64,000 nucleotides of DNA from Candidatus Omnitrophota bacterium (GTDB lineage Bacteria; Omnitrophota; Gorgyraeia; Zapsychrales; Zapsychraceae). Where the stretch lies: assembly GCA_020632495.1 (NCBI GenBank), contig JACKFL010000006.1:1-64000 (forward strand). The letters run 5' to 3'. Every line of letters begins with the position of its first letter. The first letter of the stretch is position 1. The notes under the pieces were generated by a model. The model had not been told where the DNA came from. It did not search any database and saw nothing but the letters and a program-made list of their open reading frames with translations. Made by a program: the position numbers and the translations under genes. Shown piece by piece: positions 33,630 to 43,900 of the stretch.

Positions 33630-35768
33630 GTGGACAGATTTTACTTCAGACTATCAACTAAGGTGGTAATCGTCATGGCCGCGCTGTTGCTGCTCTTCGG
33701 AGCAAGTTCAGCCGTGGCTGAAATGGTGGAGGATGTACAGGTCGAATCGAGGCCCGACGGCTTCGAAATTAGCGTCGAGTTATTGTTTCCCCTGATTTAC
33801 CAGTCACATAATCCCTTGGAGCCATCCCGGGAGGTGCGTATAGAACTCATCCCCACCAACAAGATGAGTTTAACCCCGGAGCAATTGGATGAATTGCGTC
33901 AACGCCAGCAGTTGTTTTGGGATCACACCACCGGAATACCCCTCGCGGAAATTATCTTTGAGGGCGGTGACCCGGAAACGCCGAGTATCACCATCACCTT
34001 TACCGAGGAGGTCGCATTTACCATCAAAAGCAGCGTGGACCTGCGTTCGTTGATCGTTGATATTCAAACGTTCGGGGTTCCCGAACCTATACCGGTGACC
34101 GTTGAGGAAGCCATCGAAGATGTTATCCCCGAGGATGAAGGGCTCGCGGCGATGATGCAAGAGGCGAAAAAGGAAATGACCGACCAGAATTACAGCCGGG
34201 CCGTTCAAATGTATACCAAGATCCTGCGTGATGCCGAAGGCCCCGTCCGGCAGCAGGCGCAGGAGTTTCTCGGCCTGGCCCGCGAACGCAACGGACAGCT
34301 GGCCCACGCGAAGCGCGAATATGAGATGTATTTGGAGAATTATCCGCAGGGACCGGACGCGGACCGTGTCCGGCAGAGGCTCACCGGACTGGTCACTGCC
34401 ACAAAGGCGCCCAAGGCGCCGTTAACCTCCACGAAGGCCCCGCGCGTGTTGGGATTGGAAAAGAAGCTCGACAAATGGGACACACGTTTCTATGGAAGTT
34501 ACTCGCTGTTCTATTTTAGGGACCAAACCATACCCGAAGGCGGCGATACCCAAATTAACCGCGAGGATCTGACCCATGATCTGAATTTCAACTCCCGGTT
34601 CCGCAACAGCCATTACGATATGCGTTTTCAATTTACCGGAAGCTACGAGAATAATTTTCTGGACGGGCAAGAAGATGAGGATACCATCAGCAGTCTCGCG
34701 TTTGCCATGCGGCATATCGACAACGGACTTTCCGGTAAGATCGGCCGGCAGTCCCGCACTTCCGGCGGTGTTTTGGGCCGGTTTGACGGGATTCATGCGG
34801 CCTATGATGTGAATCCGGCAGTCACGTTGAATACCGTTTTCGGTTATCCGGTCGAAAGCAGCCGGGATACGTTCTTAAACACCGATAAGCGGTTTTACGG
34901 CTTTAGCGTGGATTTAGGAACTTATCGTGAAGTATGGGATTTTGTGTTGTTTTTTATCGATCAGCAAAATCAGGGGGTGACCGACCGCCGCGCGGTCGGC
35001 GGGGAAATCCGTTATTTCGATCCGCAGAAGTCGTTTTTCAGTCTGATTGATTACGACACGTTTTATAACGTGCTGAATATCTTTCTTGCTAACGGACGCA
35101 TCTCATTTCCGACAAAGACCGTGCTGAATGTGATTCTTGATTACCGGCGCAGTCCGATATTGACCACCAACAATGCGATTCAGGGTCAGGGCGTCAACAA
35201 GCTCGATGAACTGTTCAACAGCTTTACCGAGGACCAACTCAATCAGCTGGCGGAGGACCGGACCTCGATCAGCAAGTCGCTCACCGTCAGTGTCACGCAG
35301 GACTTGAAGGAGGGGGTACAGGTCGTAGGTGAAGTAAGCGCATCGGAGCTGGAGGGAACGATTGCTTCCGGCGGAGTGGAGGCGGTCCCGGGCACCGGCG
35401 TGGACCTTTTTTACTCACTGCAATTAATACTTACCAGTCTGTTTTACGAGAATGATGCCGTTATTACTGGTGTCCGTTTTTCAGACACCCAAAGCAGTTA
35501 CACCTCCACGTTCACGTTGCGGGGACGGTTTCCCTATAAACGCAAACTGCGGTTTATTCCCAAATTCCGCGTGGACTACCGGGATGAGAAAAACAGCTCC
35601 GACAAACGTCTTACGCTCAGACCTGTCATGCGCATAGACTATCAATTTAAAAAATGGCTCCGTTTTGAGACGGAGGCCGGTTTCGAATACCGGGACGAGG
35701 ATTCGGCGGGGATCTCGACGAGTTCCACCGAGACCTTCGTGCTGGCCGGATTCAGGATCAATTTCTAA
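33630..35768 (+). CDS. TPR-containing outer-membrane porin, likely cytochrome conduit
   Basis: The 712-aa product has a signal peptide (VVIVMAALLLLFGASSAVA), an N-terminal beta domain to about residue 150 and a TPR segment (about 170-250, YSRAVQMYTKILRDA, AKREYEMYLENYPQG). From about 285 on there is a series of amphipathic strands ending in LAGFRINF, an outer-membrane C-terminal Phe signal. A large barrel next to an exported multihaem cytochrome is the hallmark of porin-cytochrome conduits for extracellular electron transfer. The TPR part could dock the periplasmic cytochrome. GTG at 33630 follows AGGAAACAG. The ResB gene starts 1 bp after its stop. Confidence 0.82.
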   Translation: MDRFYFRLSTKVVIVMAALLLLFGASSAVAEMVEDVQVESRPDGFEISVELLFPLIYQSHNPLEPSREVRIELIPTNKMSLTPEQLDELRQRQQLFWDHTTGIPLAEIIFEGGDPETPSITITFTEEVAFTIKSSVDLRSLIVDIQTFGVPEPIPVTVEEAIEDVIPEDEGLAAMMQEAKKEMTDQNYSRAVQMYTKILRDAEGPVRQQAQEFLGLARERNGQLAHAKREYEMYLENYPQGPDADRVRQRLTGLVTATKAPKAPLTSTKAPRVLGLEKKLDKWDTRFYGSYSLFYFRDQTIPEGGDTQINREDLTHDLNFNSRFRNSHYDMRFQFTGSYENNFLDGQEDEDTISSLAFAMRHIDNGLSGKIGRQSRTSGGVLGRFDGIHAAYDVNPAVTLNTVFGYPVESSRDTFLNTDKRFYGFSVDLGTYREVWDFVLFFIDQQNQGVTDRRAVGGEIRYFDPQKSFFSLIDYDTFYNVLNIFLANGRISFPTKTVLNVILDYRRSPILTTNNAIQGQGVNKLDELFNSFTEDQLNQLAEDRTSISKSLTVSVTQDLKEGVQVVGEVSASELEGTIASGGVEAVPGTGVDLFYSLQLILTSLFYENDAVITGVRFSDTQSSYTSTFTLRGRFPYKRKLRFIPKFRVDYRDEKNSSDKRLTLRPVMRIDYQFKKWLRFETEAGFEYRDEDSAGISTSSTETFVLAGFRINF

Positions 35769-35769
35769 T

Positions 35770-36906
35770 ATGAAAAAAAATACTCTTCAGCGATTCTTCT
35801 TCTTTTGGACCAAACCCGACATATTCTTTTATTCCCTGTTGTGGCTCATGGTGCTCGTCGTGCTCGGCACCGTGTCGCAGAAATATATCGGGCTTTACCA
35901 GGCACAGCACACGTATTTTTCTTCGTTCTACTTCTGGCTGGGGCCGGTTCCATTGCCGGGGGGGTACACCACCCTGGGAGTCGTTTCCGTGAATCTTCTG
36001 GCCAAGTTCATATTCACGTCACCCTGGCACTGGAAGAAGGCCGGGACGATCATCACCCATTTCGGCGTGTTACTGCTGCTGCTCGGCGGTCTGCTCACAT
36101 CGATCACCAGTAAGGAAGGCAGCATGCTGATTTACGAAGGCGCCGAATCCGGTCATTTTGATGATTATCACGCCAAGGAATTGATCGTGTACACGCTGGA
36201 CGCATCCGGGGGTGAGCGTAAGGTAGTGTCCTATGCCTGGAATCAGACCGAAGTGGGTAAGGTGCTCACTGTTCCGAAGGCGGGATTCAGCATCGAGATC
36301 CTCAAACGCTGCCGGAATTGTAATGCTGTCAACCGGGAGAATCCCGAGGCCGATCCGCAATATGCACAGCTGCAGGGACGGGCGCGAAAGTTCGATATCG
36401 AGCCGATTCCTTTGGAAAAAGACAACGAAAAAAATAAATCGGGGATGTTTTTCCGGATAAAGGGGGCCGGGGAGAAGGACGGTATCCACTTTTCGGTCGA
36501 CTTTATCGAGTCGGCGCCCTTCGTCGAGGTGAACGGCGTGACCTACTTTATAGCCCTGCGGCGGGCCCGCACCTACCTGCCCTTTAATATCCGCCTGATT
36601 GATTTTCAAAAGGAGTACTACCCGGGCACGGATATCCCGCATCATTATCGTTCGGAGGTGGTCGTGGAGGAAGGTGATACCGAGTGGCGCAGTCTAATCC
36701 AGATGAACGAACCGTTGCGCTACCGCGGATACACGTTTTATCAGTCGTCATTTATCGATAACGGCCGGCAGCAGGCCACGGTGCTGGCCGTCGTGCGCAA
36801 TGCGGGACGCATGTTCCCTTATATTGCCAGCATTACCATGTGCATCGGCTTGTTGGTCCACATGGTGCTTTACTTACCGCGGCTGATTCAAAGGAGGGTG
36901 GCATGA
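35770..36906 (+). CDS. resB: Cytochrome c biogenesis protein ResB
   Basis: The 378-aa protein has two N-terminal membrane helices (WTKPDIFFYSLLWLMVLVVLG opens the first), a third near residue 90, a periplasmic domain and a C-terminal helix. This is the ResB/Ccs1 layout of System II cytochrome c maturation. ResB works with CcsA to move haem across the membrane and attach it to CxxCH motifs. It follows the porin gene by 1 bp and overlaps ccsA by 4 bp (ATGA). With more than 110 haem sites encoded upstream, a dedicated maturation operon makes sense. Confidence 0.85.
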   Translation: MKKNTLQRFFFFWTKPDIFFYSLLWLMVLVVLGTVSQKYIGLYQAQHTYFSSFYFWLGPVPLPGGYTTLGVVSVNLLAKFIFTSPWHWKKAGTIITHFGVLLLLLGGLLTSITSKEGSMLIYEGAESGHFDDYHAKELIVYTLDASGGERKVVSYAWNQTEVGKVLTVPKAGFSIEILKRCRNCNAVNRENPEADPQYAQLQGRARKFDIEPIPLEKDNEKNKSGMFFRIKGAGEKDGIHFSVDFIESAPFVEVNGVTYFIALRRARTYLPFNIRLIDFQKEYYPGTDIPHHYRSEVVVEEGDTEWRSLIQMNEPLRYRGYTFYQSSFIDNGRQQATVLAVVRNAGRMFPYIASITMCIGLLVHMVLYLPRLIQRRVA

Positions 36907-38795
36907 AGCGTTTGATGATTGGACTGCTGATGGTGGCGGGAATACTCGGCGGGGGGACGGTCCCGGTCCGCGCCGGCATACTTATTGAGGACTATAAGGA
37001 GTTCGCCCAGATCCCGGTCCTCGACCAGGGCCGGGTGAAACCGCTGGATACCTTTGCCCGTTCGTATCTGGAAGGATTTAACGGCCGGGAAAAATTGAAA
37101 GACATGTCGGCCGTCGAGTGGCTCGCCGAATTACTCTTCGATACGCAACGCGCTTACCGCCGGCCCGTCTTCAACATCCCCAATCCCAAACTGGTGGATG
37201 CCCTGGAATTGGAGCGGCGTAAAGAGCACCGCTATTCCTACGATGAAATATCCGCGTCCTTCGGCGCGCACTTCAAGACCTGGCATTCCCTGTTTATGAA
37301 ACCGGAGGACGAACTCAGTCTGGATCAGAAACAATTGCTGACACTGTACCGCAAGGTGCAGGCATACCGCGATATCTCCCGTTCGTTATCGCTCCTGGAA
37401 CCTGAGTTCCAGATCCCGGCGGGCCGGTTGGCCGAAGAATTAGGCGTCGCGCCCGGGACGAAACTGAACTATACCCAAATCCGGCGTAAGGAGCGGTGGA
37501 TTCAGCAGGAAGTCGCCGCCGCCGCGCAGCACGGGACGGATGCCACAGCCGAACCGCTGACGGCCGGGGACCTTCAAATTATAGGTATTGCCAAACAACT
37601 GCAGTCGTTTGACCGCGACAAACGCAACCAATGGCTGAGGGTGGTCCCGCCGCAATGGGGGGAGGCCACCAATGCCTGGTTTTCGCCGTGGGGCGTCAGT
37701 ATTCAGGGTCACGGGTCCCCGCAGACCGTTGCCTTTCTGGATCAATGGCAGGCCTTGTGGAGCGCTTACAAATCCGCCGACAATCAAGCGTGGGCGACAA
37801 CGTCCGCGGCCATCAAGGAGCTGAGTTTGCAGATGGCAGGATCGGCGGTGGCGCCGTGGCGGTTGAAACTGGAGTTTGCGTTCAATAAATGGAAACCGTT
37901 TACCAAAAGTCTGGTCCTGTATCTCGCCGGATTCCTGGTACTCCTGGGCGGATACCTCGGCTGGTCGCGGGCGATGCGGTGGGTGAGTTTGTCCCTGGTG
38001 GGCGCCGGGTTTCTGATTCACTTCGCGGGGGTGACGGCCCGCATGGTCATCATGCAGCGGCCGCCGGTAACCAATCTCTATGCCTCGATCATTTTCGTCG
38101 GACTGGTCTGTGTGTTATTCGGACTGGTTCTGGAGTGGCGTAAGAAAACCGGCATGGGCCTGCTGATCGCCGCTTCCGCCGGAACGATCCTGCAGTTTCT
38201 GGGTCTGCGTTACGACGCGGACGGTGACACCATGGGCATGCTGCAGGCCGTTCTGGATACAAATTTCTGGCTGGCCACGCATGTGGTCTGTATTACGATC
38301 GGCTACGGGTGTTGTCTGGTGGCCGGTGTGATCGGCCACATTTATCTGGTCCAGGGGATCATGAAGCCGGGCAACCGTGACGGATTGAATGAATTAAACA
38401 AGAACCTGCGCGGGGTCAGCATCGTGGCGTTGTTTTTCACCGCGCTCGGTACTATCTTGGGGGGCATTTGGGCGGACCAATCCTGGGGCCGGTTTTGGGG
38501 ATGGGACCCGAAGGAGAACGGGGCGCTTTTGATCGTCCTGTGGCTGGTGTTTTTACTGCACGGCCGTTTGGCGGGGAAGATCGGCGATGTCGGTCTGGCC
38601 GCGGGTATGGTCGGGACCAATATCGTGGTCGCGCTGGCCTGGTTCGGCGTGAACCTGCTCAGTGTGGGGTTGCATTCATACGGTTTTACCGAGAACGCCG
38701 CGTTCAACCTGGGACTGTTTTGTGCCGTAGAATTGCTGTTTGCCTTTGGCTGCTATCTCGCTCTCAAATACAGGGAAGGTTTTGTCAGGCTATGA
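36903..38795 (+). CDS. ccsA: Cytochrome c assembly protein CcsA/ResC
   Basis: The 630-aa product has a signal-like N-terminus, a periplasmic segment of about 300 residues, and then eight or so membrane helices. The haem-handling WWD region is present as WGRFWGWDPKENGAL near residue 535, with flanking His residues in helices (LIHFAGV, ATHVVCI, GLHSYGF). It is the haem-handling synthetase half of System II. It overlaps resB upstream and the thioredoxin gene downstream, each by an ATGA. The long N-terminal extension before the core is unusual compared with classic CcsA. Confidence 0.88.
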   Translation: MKRLMIGLLMVAGILGGGTVPVRAGILIEDYKEFAQIPVLDQGRVKPLDTFARSYLEGFNGREKLKDMSAVEWLAELLFDTQRAYRRPVFNIPNPKLVDALELERRKEHRYSYDEISASFGAHFKTWHSLFMKPEDELSLDQKQLLTLYRKVQAYRDISRSLSLLEPEFQIPAGRLAEELGVAPGTKLNYTQIRRKERWIQQEVAAAAQHGTDATAEPLTAGDLQIIGIAKQLQSFDRDKRNQWLRVVPPQWGEATNAWFSPWGVSIQGHGSPQTVAFLDQWQALWSAYKSADNQAWATTSAAIKELSLQMAGSAVAPWRLKLEFAFNKWKPFTKSLVLYLAGFLVLLGGYLGWSRAMRWVSLSLVGAGFLIHFAGVTARMVIMQRPPVTNLYASIIFVGLVCVLFGLVLEWRKKTGMGLLIAASAGTILQFLGLRYDADGDTMGMLQAVLDTNFWLATHVVCITIGYGCCLVAGVIGHIYLVQGIMKPGNRDGLNELNKNLRGVSIVALFFTALGTILGGIWADQSWGRFWGWDPKENGALLIVLWLVFLLHGRLAGKIGDVGLAAGMVGTNIVVALAWFGVNLLSVGLHSYGFTENAAFNLGLFCAVELLFAFGCYLALKYREGFVRL

Positions 38796-39373
38796 AGGCT
38801 AAGGCGCTGATGGTCATTCTTGTGTTGTGCGTAATCGGCGGGGGGGCCGCGTATGACATGCTTTTGCGGCCGAAACCGTATACCCGGCCTGCGGCGCCCG
38901 CGCCGGCACCTGATAAGGAACAGTGGCAGCCTGTTCCGGATGTCCGGTTGACCACACTGGACGGCAACACGGTCGGATTAACGGAATTGGCGGGTAAGGT
39001 CGTCTTGTTGAATTTTTGGGCGACCTGGTGTCCGACCTGTATCAAAGATTTTCCGGGGATGAAGAAGACGGCCGATCGCTACAACGGGGATGTGGTGATC
39101 GTGGCGTTGTCGAATGATGAGGACGAGCAGGACATCGAACGATTTCTGCTCAAATACAAAGAAATGTACGGTCAAGACCTGAGCGCAGACAACTTTATTA
39201 TCTGTTGGGACAAAGGCCGCAACATCACCAGCAATGTTTTCAATACGGCACGGTTTCCGGAAACGATCCTGATATCGCGAAATTCCCGCATGGCACACAA
39301 GTTGATCGGGGAAGTCGAATGGGAATCCGCGGAGGTCCGGTCGGTTATTGAGGGACTCGTGAAAAGCAGATAA
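38792..39373 (+). CDS. resA: TlpA/ResA-type thioredoxin-like protein
   Basis: The 193-aa protein has an N-terminal membrane anchor (residues 5-22), a Pro/Ala linker and a thioredoxin fold with the redox pair in NFWATWCPTCIKDFPGM. In System II, ResA-like proteins reduce the Cys pair of apocytochromes before haem attachment. The gene overlaps ccsA by 4 bp and is followed by hemA after 10 bp. TlpA and ResA cannot be told apart by motif alone, but the neighbours favour ResA. Confidence 0.85.
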   Translation: MKAKALMVILVLCVIGGGAAYDMLLRPKPYTRPAAPAPAPDKEQWQPVPDVRLTTLDGNTVGLTELAGKVVLLNFWATWCPTCIKDFPGMKKTADRYNGDVVIVALSNDEDEQDIERFLLKYKEMYGQDLSADNFIICWDKGRNITSNVFNTARFPETILISRNSRMAHKLIGEVEWESAEVRSVIEGLVKSR

Positions 39374-39383
39374 GAGGGAGCAT

Positions 39384-40460
39384 ATGAAATTAATCGTAAT
39401 CGGCATAACGCATAAGGAAGTTCCGGTAGAAATCCGCGAGAACTTTTTTCTCTCCCCGGAAGAACGCAGACGGTTCCTGCGCTATATCCGTACGGACGAC
39501 GGCATCCTGGAAACGATCATTCTGTCGACTTGTAACCGGACGGAAATCTACGCCAACGTCCTGAGGGACCTTCAGGGCGCGCGCGAATCCATTCTGGACG
39601 CCTTGTACACGGTCAAAGGCCTCGAACGTCAGGATGTTCTCGATATGCACTTTTTCCAGTTGGCGGGATACGACGGTATCCGCCATTTCATGGAGGTCGC
39701 CACCGGCCTCGATTCCCTGGTGATCGGGGAGAAACAGATCCTCGGACAGGTCAAGGCGGCGGTGGAGATGTCACGGGAAGAAGGGCTGCTGGCCCGCGAC
39801 TTCAATTTGCTGACGCAGACCGTGATCCGGGCCGGTAAGAAGGCCCAGGTCGAGACATCCATCAGCTGCGGCGGAGCGTCGGTCAGTTGGGCCGCGGTCC
39901 AGATGGCGGAGCGGGCACTGGGCGAATTGGGGCACAGATCGATCCTCATTATCGGAGCAGGTAAAATGAGTGAGCTGACCGCATCGCAGCTGCAGCGGAA
40001 AGGCGCGGGCGACACCTATGTGGTCAACAGGACCCGGGAAAAGGCCGAGACCCTGGCGGCCAGGATCGGCGGGCGTGCCTACTCTTATTTAGACCTCTAT
40101 AAAATAATGGGCCGGGTCGATTTGTGCATAGTCTCGGCCAGCGCGGGTTCCTATCTACTCAGCCGTGATTACATGGCCCCGGTGATGCGGCAGCGGCGCA
40201 ACCGGGAATTGATTTGTATCGATATCTCCACGCCCCGCAATATTGAACCGGCCGTCGGCGATCTGCCCGGTGTGAAATTGTTCAAGATCGATGACCTGAG
40301 CGCGATCGTCAGGGAAAATCTGAGCAAACGCCGCTCAGCGGTCGCGGCGGTCAATAAGCTGATCGATTGCAAGATGCACGAACTCAAACGCAAGCTGCGC
40401 AATGAAACCGGCTATGACGAGCGGGTGCTTCCATATTTTGTGTTTTCGTACTCTATATAG
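39384..40460 (+). CDS. hemA: Glutamyl-tRNA reductase HemA, short form
   Basis: The 358-aa enzyme reduces glutamyl-tRNA to glutamate-1-semialdehyde, the first step of haem synthesis. The catalytic Cys is in STCNRTEIY. The conserved GEKQILGQVK follows, then a nucleotide-binding stretch ILIIGAGKMSELTA. Typical HemA proteins run to about 420 aa. Here the C-terminal dimerisation domain is much reduced. GAGGGAGCAT precedes the ATG. Placement at the end of a cytochrome maturation operon suggests haem supply is matched to cytochrome output. Whether this is the only HemA cannot be known from the window. Confidence 0.92.
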   Translation: MKLIVIGITHKEVPVEIRENFFLSPEERRRFLRYIRTDDGILETIILSTCNRTEIYANVLRDLQGARESILDALYTVKGLERQDVLDMHFFQLAGYDGIRHFMEVATGLDSLVIGEKQILGQVKAAVEMSREEGLLARDFNLLTQTVIRAGKKAQVETSISCGGASVSWAAVQMAERALGELGHRSILIIGAGKMSELTASQLQRKGAGDTYVVNRTREKAETLAARIGGRAYSYLDLYKIMGRVDLCIVSASAGSYLLSRDYMAPVMRQRRNRELICIDISTPRNIEPAVGDLPGVKLFKIDDLSAIVRENLSKRRSAVAAVNKLIDCKMHELKRKLRNETGYDERVLPYFVFSYSI

Positions 40461-40484
40461 TCCCGCAGGCGGTATTATTTCAAT

Positions 40485-40509
40485 CCCGCCTTTGATCAGC
40501 GGCGGGTTT
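40485..40509 (+). terminator. Possible terminator after hemA
   Basis: CCCGCC and GGCGGG form a 6-bp GC stem with a 10-base loop, followed by TTTC. The T-run is short, so the call is weak. Confidence 0.35.
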
Positions 40510-40530
40510 CCCAAGCGCCAAGCCGGATAA

Positions 40531-40682
40531 GCAGGGACAGGGGACTAGGGACGGGGGACTAGTGGTCGGATCATAATACTGGTCTGAAGAACACTGTCCC
40601 GAATCCCGGCCATCCCCGGAGTTTTGCCCGTCGCGCTCTACAATGCCTATCTAGTCCCCAATCCCTCGTCCCCCGTCCCTTA
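40531..40682. repeat. Intergenic repeat, copy B, within a 532-bp gene-free gap
   Basis: The gap 40461-40992 has no convincing gene. It holds a G-rich arm (GGGACTAGGGACGGGGGACT, 40541-40560) and a complementary C-rich arm (CTAGTCCCCAATCCCTCGTC, from 40651), enclosing the CTGAAGAAC core (40584-40592) shared with copy A at 13.9 kb. Further along there are two smaller dyads (CTTGTT/AACAAG near 40830-40850 and AATGATCATT near 40855), possibly operators for the gene at 40993. Confidence 0.45.
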
Positions 40683-40992
40683 ATATTTTTCCTGAGCAAA
40701 ATTGTAACTTTCTCACATAATTCACGTTTAATCCCCCAGTCCCCGCGCAATTCCGGCGGAGGGCCGAATAAACGCTTGCTATGTCCGCGTGTTCGTGGTT
40801 GAATACTAGCAAGTTTCTGTTGAGCTCTTGTTAAGCCTATCAACAAGAACAATTAATGATCATTTTGAAGCAGAACTCAAAGCCCTCGATTACCGCCGCC
40901 GGACGTGTGCCGCGCGTGTGGTCCCGCCTCAAGCCTGTTATCGAATCACCCATAATATTGTCTATTCCTAACTTTAATCCCGGGGGGAGATT

Positions 40993-43900
40993 ATGAAAAA
41001 GTTATTCCTTTTATATCTGACCGTATGCCTGCTGCTGCCGGTGCCGTCGGCCCGGGCGGCTACGCGCGCCGACCAACCGGCTGCGGCCGTAGAGGCGGTC
41101 CAGGTTGCCCAAGAGGCCGATCGCTCTGCCGCGCAGAAACTGATGCAACGCCGGAACGTCCCGACCAAGGCGCCGCATGTGACGCAAAGCAAGGTGTACG
41201 TCCCCTATGAAAAGCTTGATTCGATGTTCACCGCCGGGGACAAGGGAGTCTACATCCCGTATTCGGACTTCCTGAAGCTGTGGGAGGCTGCCACCAAGAC
41301 CGAACCGGAGGATGAAGTCCCGCCGCCGCCGGTAGAGGCGGCCATTATCCGCGCGGAATACACCGGGACCGTCTCCGAAGAATTGGCGGAATTCGAGGCG
41401 ACACTGCGCGTATCGGCCCTCAAGGAAGAATGGGCGAAGCTGATCCTGAACGTGAATGACATTGCGGTTACGGCCTTGTCCATAGACGGTAAGACGCCGC
41501 TGATCAACGCCGCCCCGGGCGGTCTGGAGCTGGTGCTGCCGAAAAAAGGCGAGTACGACCTTAAGATGAGTTTTTCCACCAAGGTCAGTACGGCGCCGGG
41601 CGAGAAATTTGTCGCTTTTCAGATCCCGTCTTCGCCGTTGACCAAACTCGACATGCGTATCCCCGGAACGGATCTCGATGTCAAGATTGAGCCTATGCTG
41701 TCGCAAAAGAGCACGGTCTCCGGTGACAGCACGCAGTTTTCCGCCTTTCTTTCTCCGGAAGGCAAGGTCAATGTCCGCTGGCTGGCGAAAAGCGTGGATG
41801 ACGAAGACCAGCAGAGCGTGTTCTTTGCCAAGGTCACCAGTGAGATCTTCGTTAAAGAGTCCGTGTACCAGATCGACACGGGGATCAATATTTCGGTGGT
41901 GCAGAATAAGGCGGAGTCGTTTCGGGTCCGGATTCCGGAGGGGATCAGCCTGGTTAGCGTGGACGGAAAGAATATCAAGGACTGGGATCTCGCGGAGGAC
42001 AGGGTGCTGACCGTCAATTTGTATGAGGAAGTGGAAGATAACTTCGCCTTCGCGATCAGCACCGAGCGTTACCGCGATATGGATGAAGCCGCGTTTACCG
42101 TTCCGCAATTTGAGGTGATCGATGCCAAGCGGGAGGACGGCGAAATCATCATCAAGGCCGAACCCACGCTGCGCGTGCAGGTCGACAAGAAAGAGCGGGT
42201 GACCCAGATCGATCCGAGTGAGCTGCAGGGGCGGATCAACTTCGCCAACTTTGTCTCCGCTTTTAAATACTTCCGCCGGCCGTATACGATCGCGCTGGCC
42301 ATATCCAAAATCGAGCCGAAGATCACCGTCGATCAGCAGGTCCTCGTGGCGTTTTCCGAGACCATCATCGACTACTACGCTTATGCCAAGTTTACCGTGA
42401 AAGACGCCGGTGTGTTCAAATTCCGTTTTGCCATGCCCGACGGTTTCCGGGTTGTGGAGGTCGGCAATGAAGCCACCGTCGACAGCTACGACGTCGCGGA
42501 TGAAGAGGGACAACCCGTGTTGACGGTCGTCCTGAAGAACAAGGCCATGGGCGAATTCGCGCTGCCGGTACACCTTGAGGCGGACAAGGAAGACAAGGAT
42601 ATCGCCCTCGATCTGCCGAAGCTGATCAATCTGGAGGCGGAAAAAGACGAAGGTGTGATCGCCTTGGCATTGCGCAAGAATCTCAAGCTCACCACCGAGG
42701 ATATGCGTTCGCTGCGGCCGATGAGTCTGGAGGAACTGCAGGCGATCGGCATTCGCGTGCGCGATCCCAAGAATGAAATGGCCGCCGGGTACCGTTATTC
42801 GACCACGGATTATGCCTCGCAGCTGAACGTCAACAAACGCGAGACTAAAATCATTGCCCAGGTGGTGCGCGTCGTCGACATTCAGGAGACGGCGATGAAG
42901 GTCAACGACACCATTAACTATCAGGTCCTGTACGCGCCGGTAAGTCAGTTTCAGGTCCAGTACCCGGCCGCGGTGGCCAAGGACGCGGTGATCACCGGCA
43001 ATAACATCAAAGAGAAGCGTTTGTCCGTTGATCCCAAGGCCGGTGTCGGCATATGGACGGTGGCGCTGCATGCGCCGGTCCTGAATAACTTTGTTCTCAA
43101 CGTGACCCTGGAACAGAAACTGCCTTCCATCAGGATCGGGGAGCAGCGCGGCATTGAACTGCCTCCGATCATTGTTAAGAACGTCTTCAATGAATCGGGT
43201 GTCATCGCTGTCGGCAAGAGTCCGACTTTACAGGTCGAATCCGAAGAAAGCAACCTTGAGCCGATCGATACCAAGGAATTACCCGGCAACGTCAACCGCG
43301 CGCAAAGCGTCCTGGCGTTCCGTTATCTGAGCCACCCCTACCGGCTGGCGCTCATCACCACCAAGCACGAGTATGAAAAGGTCCTGGACGCGGTGGTCAA
43401 CCAGGCCCACTTCGACATTGTCTTGTCCAAGGAAGGCGTGGCCAAGACCGAAGGGGTGTTCCGGATCATGAACACCAATCGCCAGAGCCTTGCGCTCACC
43501 ATGCCTGCCGGCACCGACAAGATCTATGCCGTGTTTATTTCGGGTAAGAAGGCGAGCATTTCCATCGGTAAGAACGATCGGGAGAAGATCGTGATGCTGC
43601 CGAAGGACATCAATCCCGGTCAGGAGTTTACGCTGCGGATTATATATCAGACCAAGATCAAGAAGAAGTTCGGCTTCCTGGGCGGACTGCGCGTGGAAAA
43701 TGCTGAGTTCAGCGATATTCCGACCTCCAAGATCACCTGGCGGCTGTTTTTACCCCGCGACTACAGTTATCCGCGGATGCACGGTTCGATGAATCCGGAC
43801 CGCTACGAAGGACCCCAACCGTTACTTGAATCGGCTGTCCGTTCGCAGGTCGTGCGCGGTCAGCAGCGCGTGCGCCTTGAGGGCCAGAAGATCCCCCGGC

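Noticed and set aside
41011..43071. 686-aa open frame on the minus strand
   Set aside because: It is a mirror of the 1,096-aa protein gene with no signal peptide, no motif and no ribosome binding site. The plus-strand gene has all of these.
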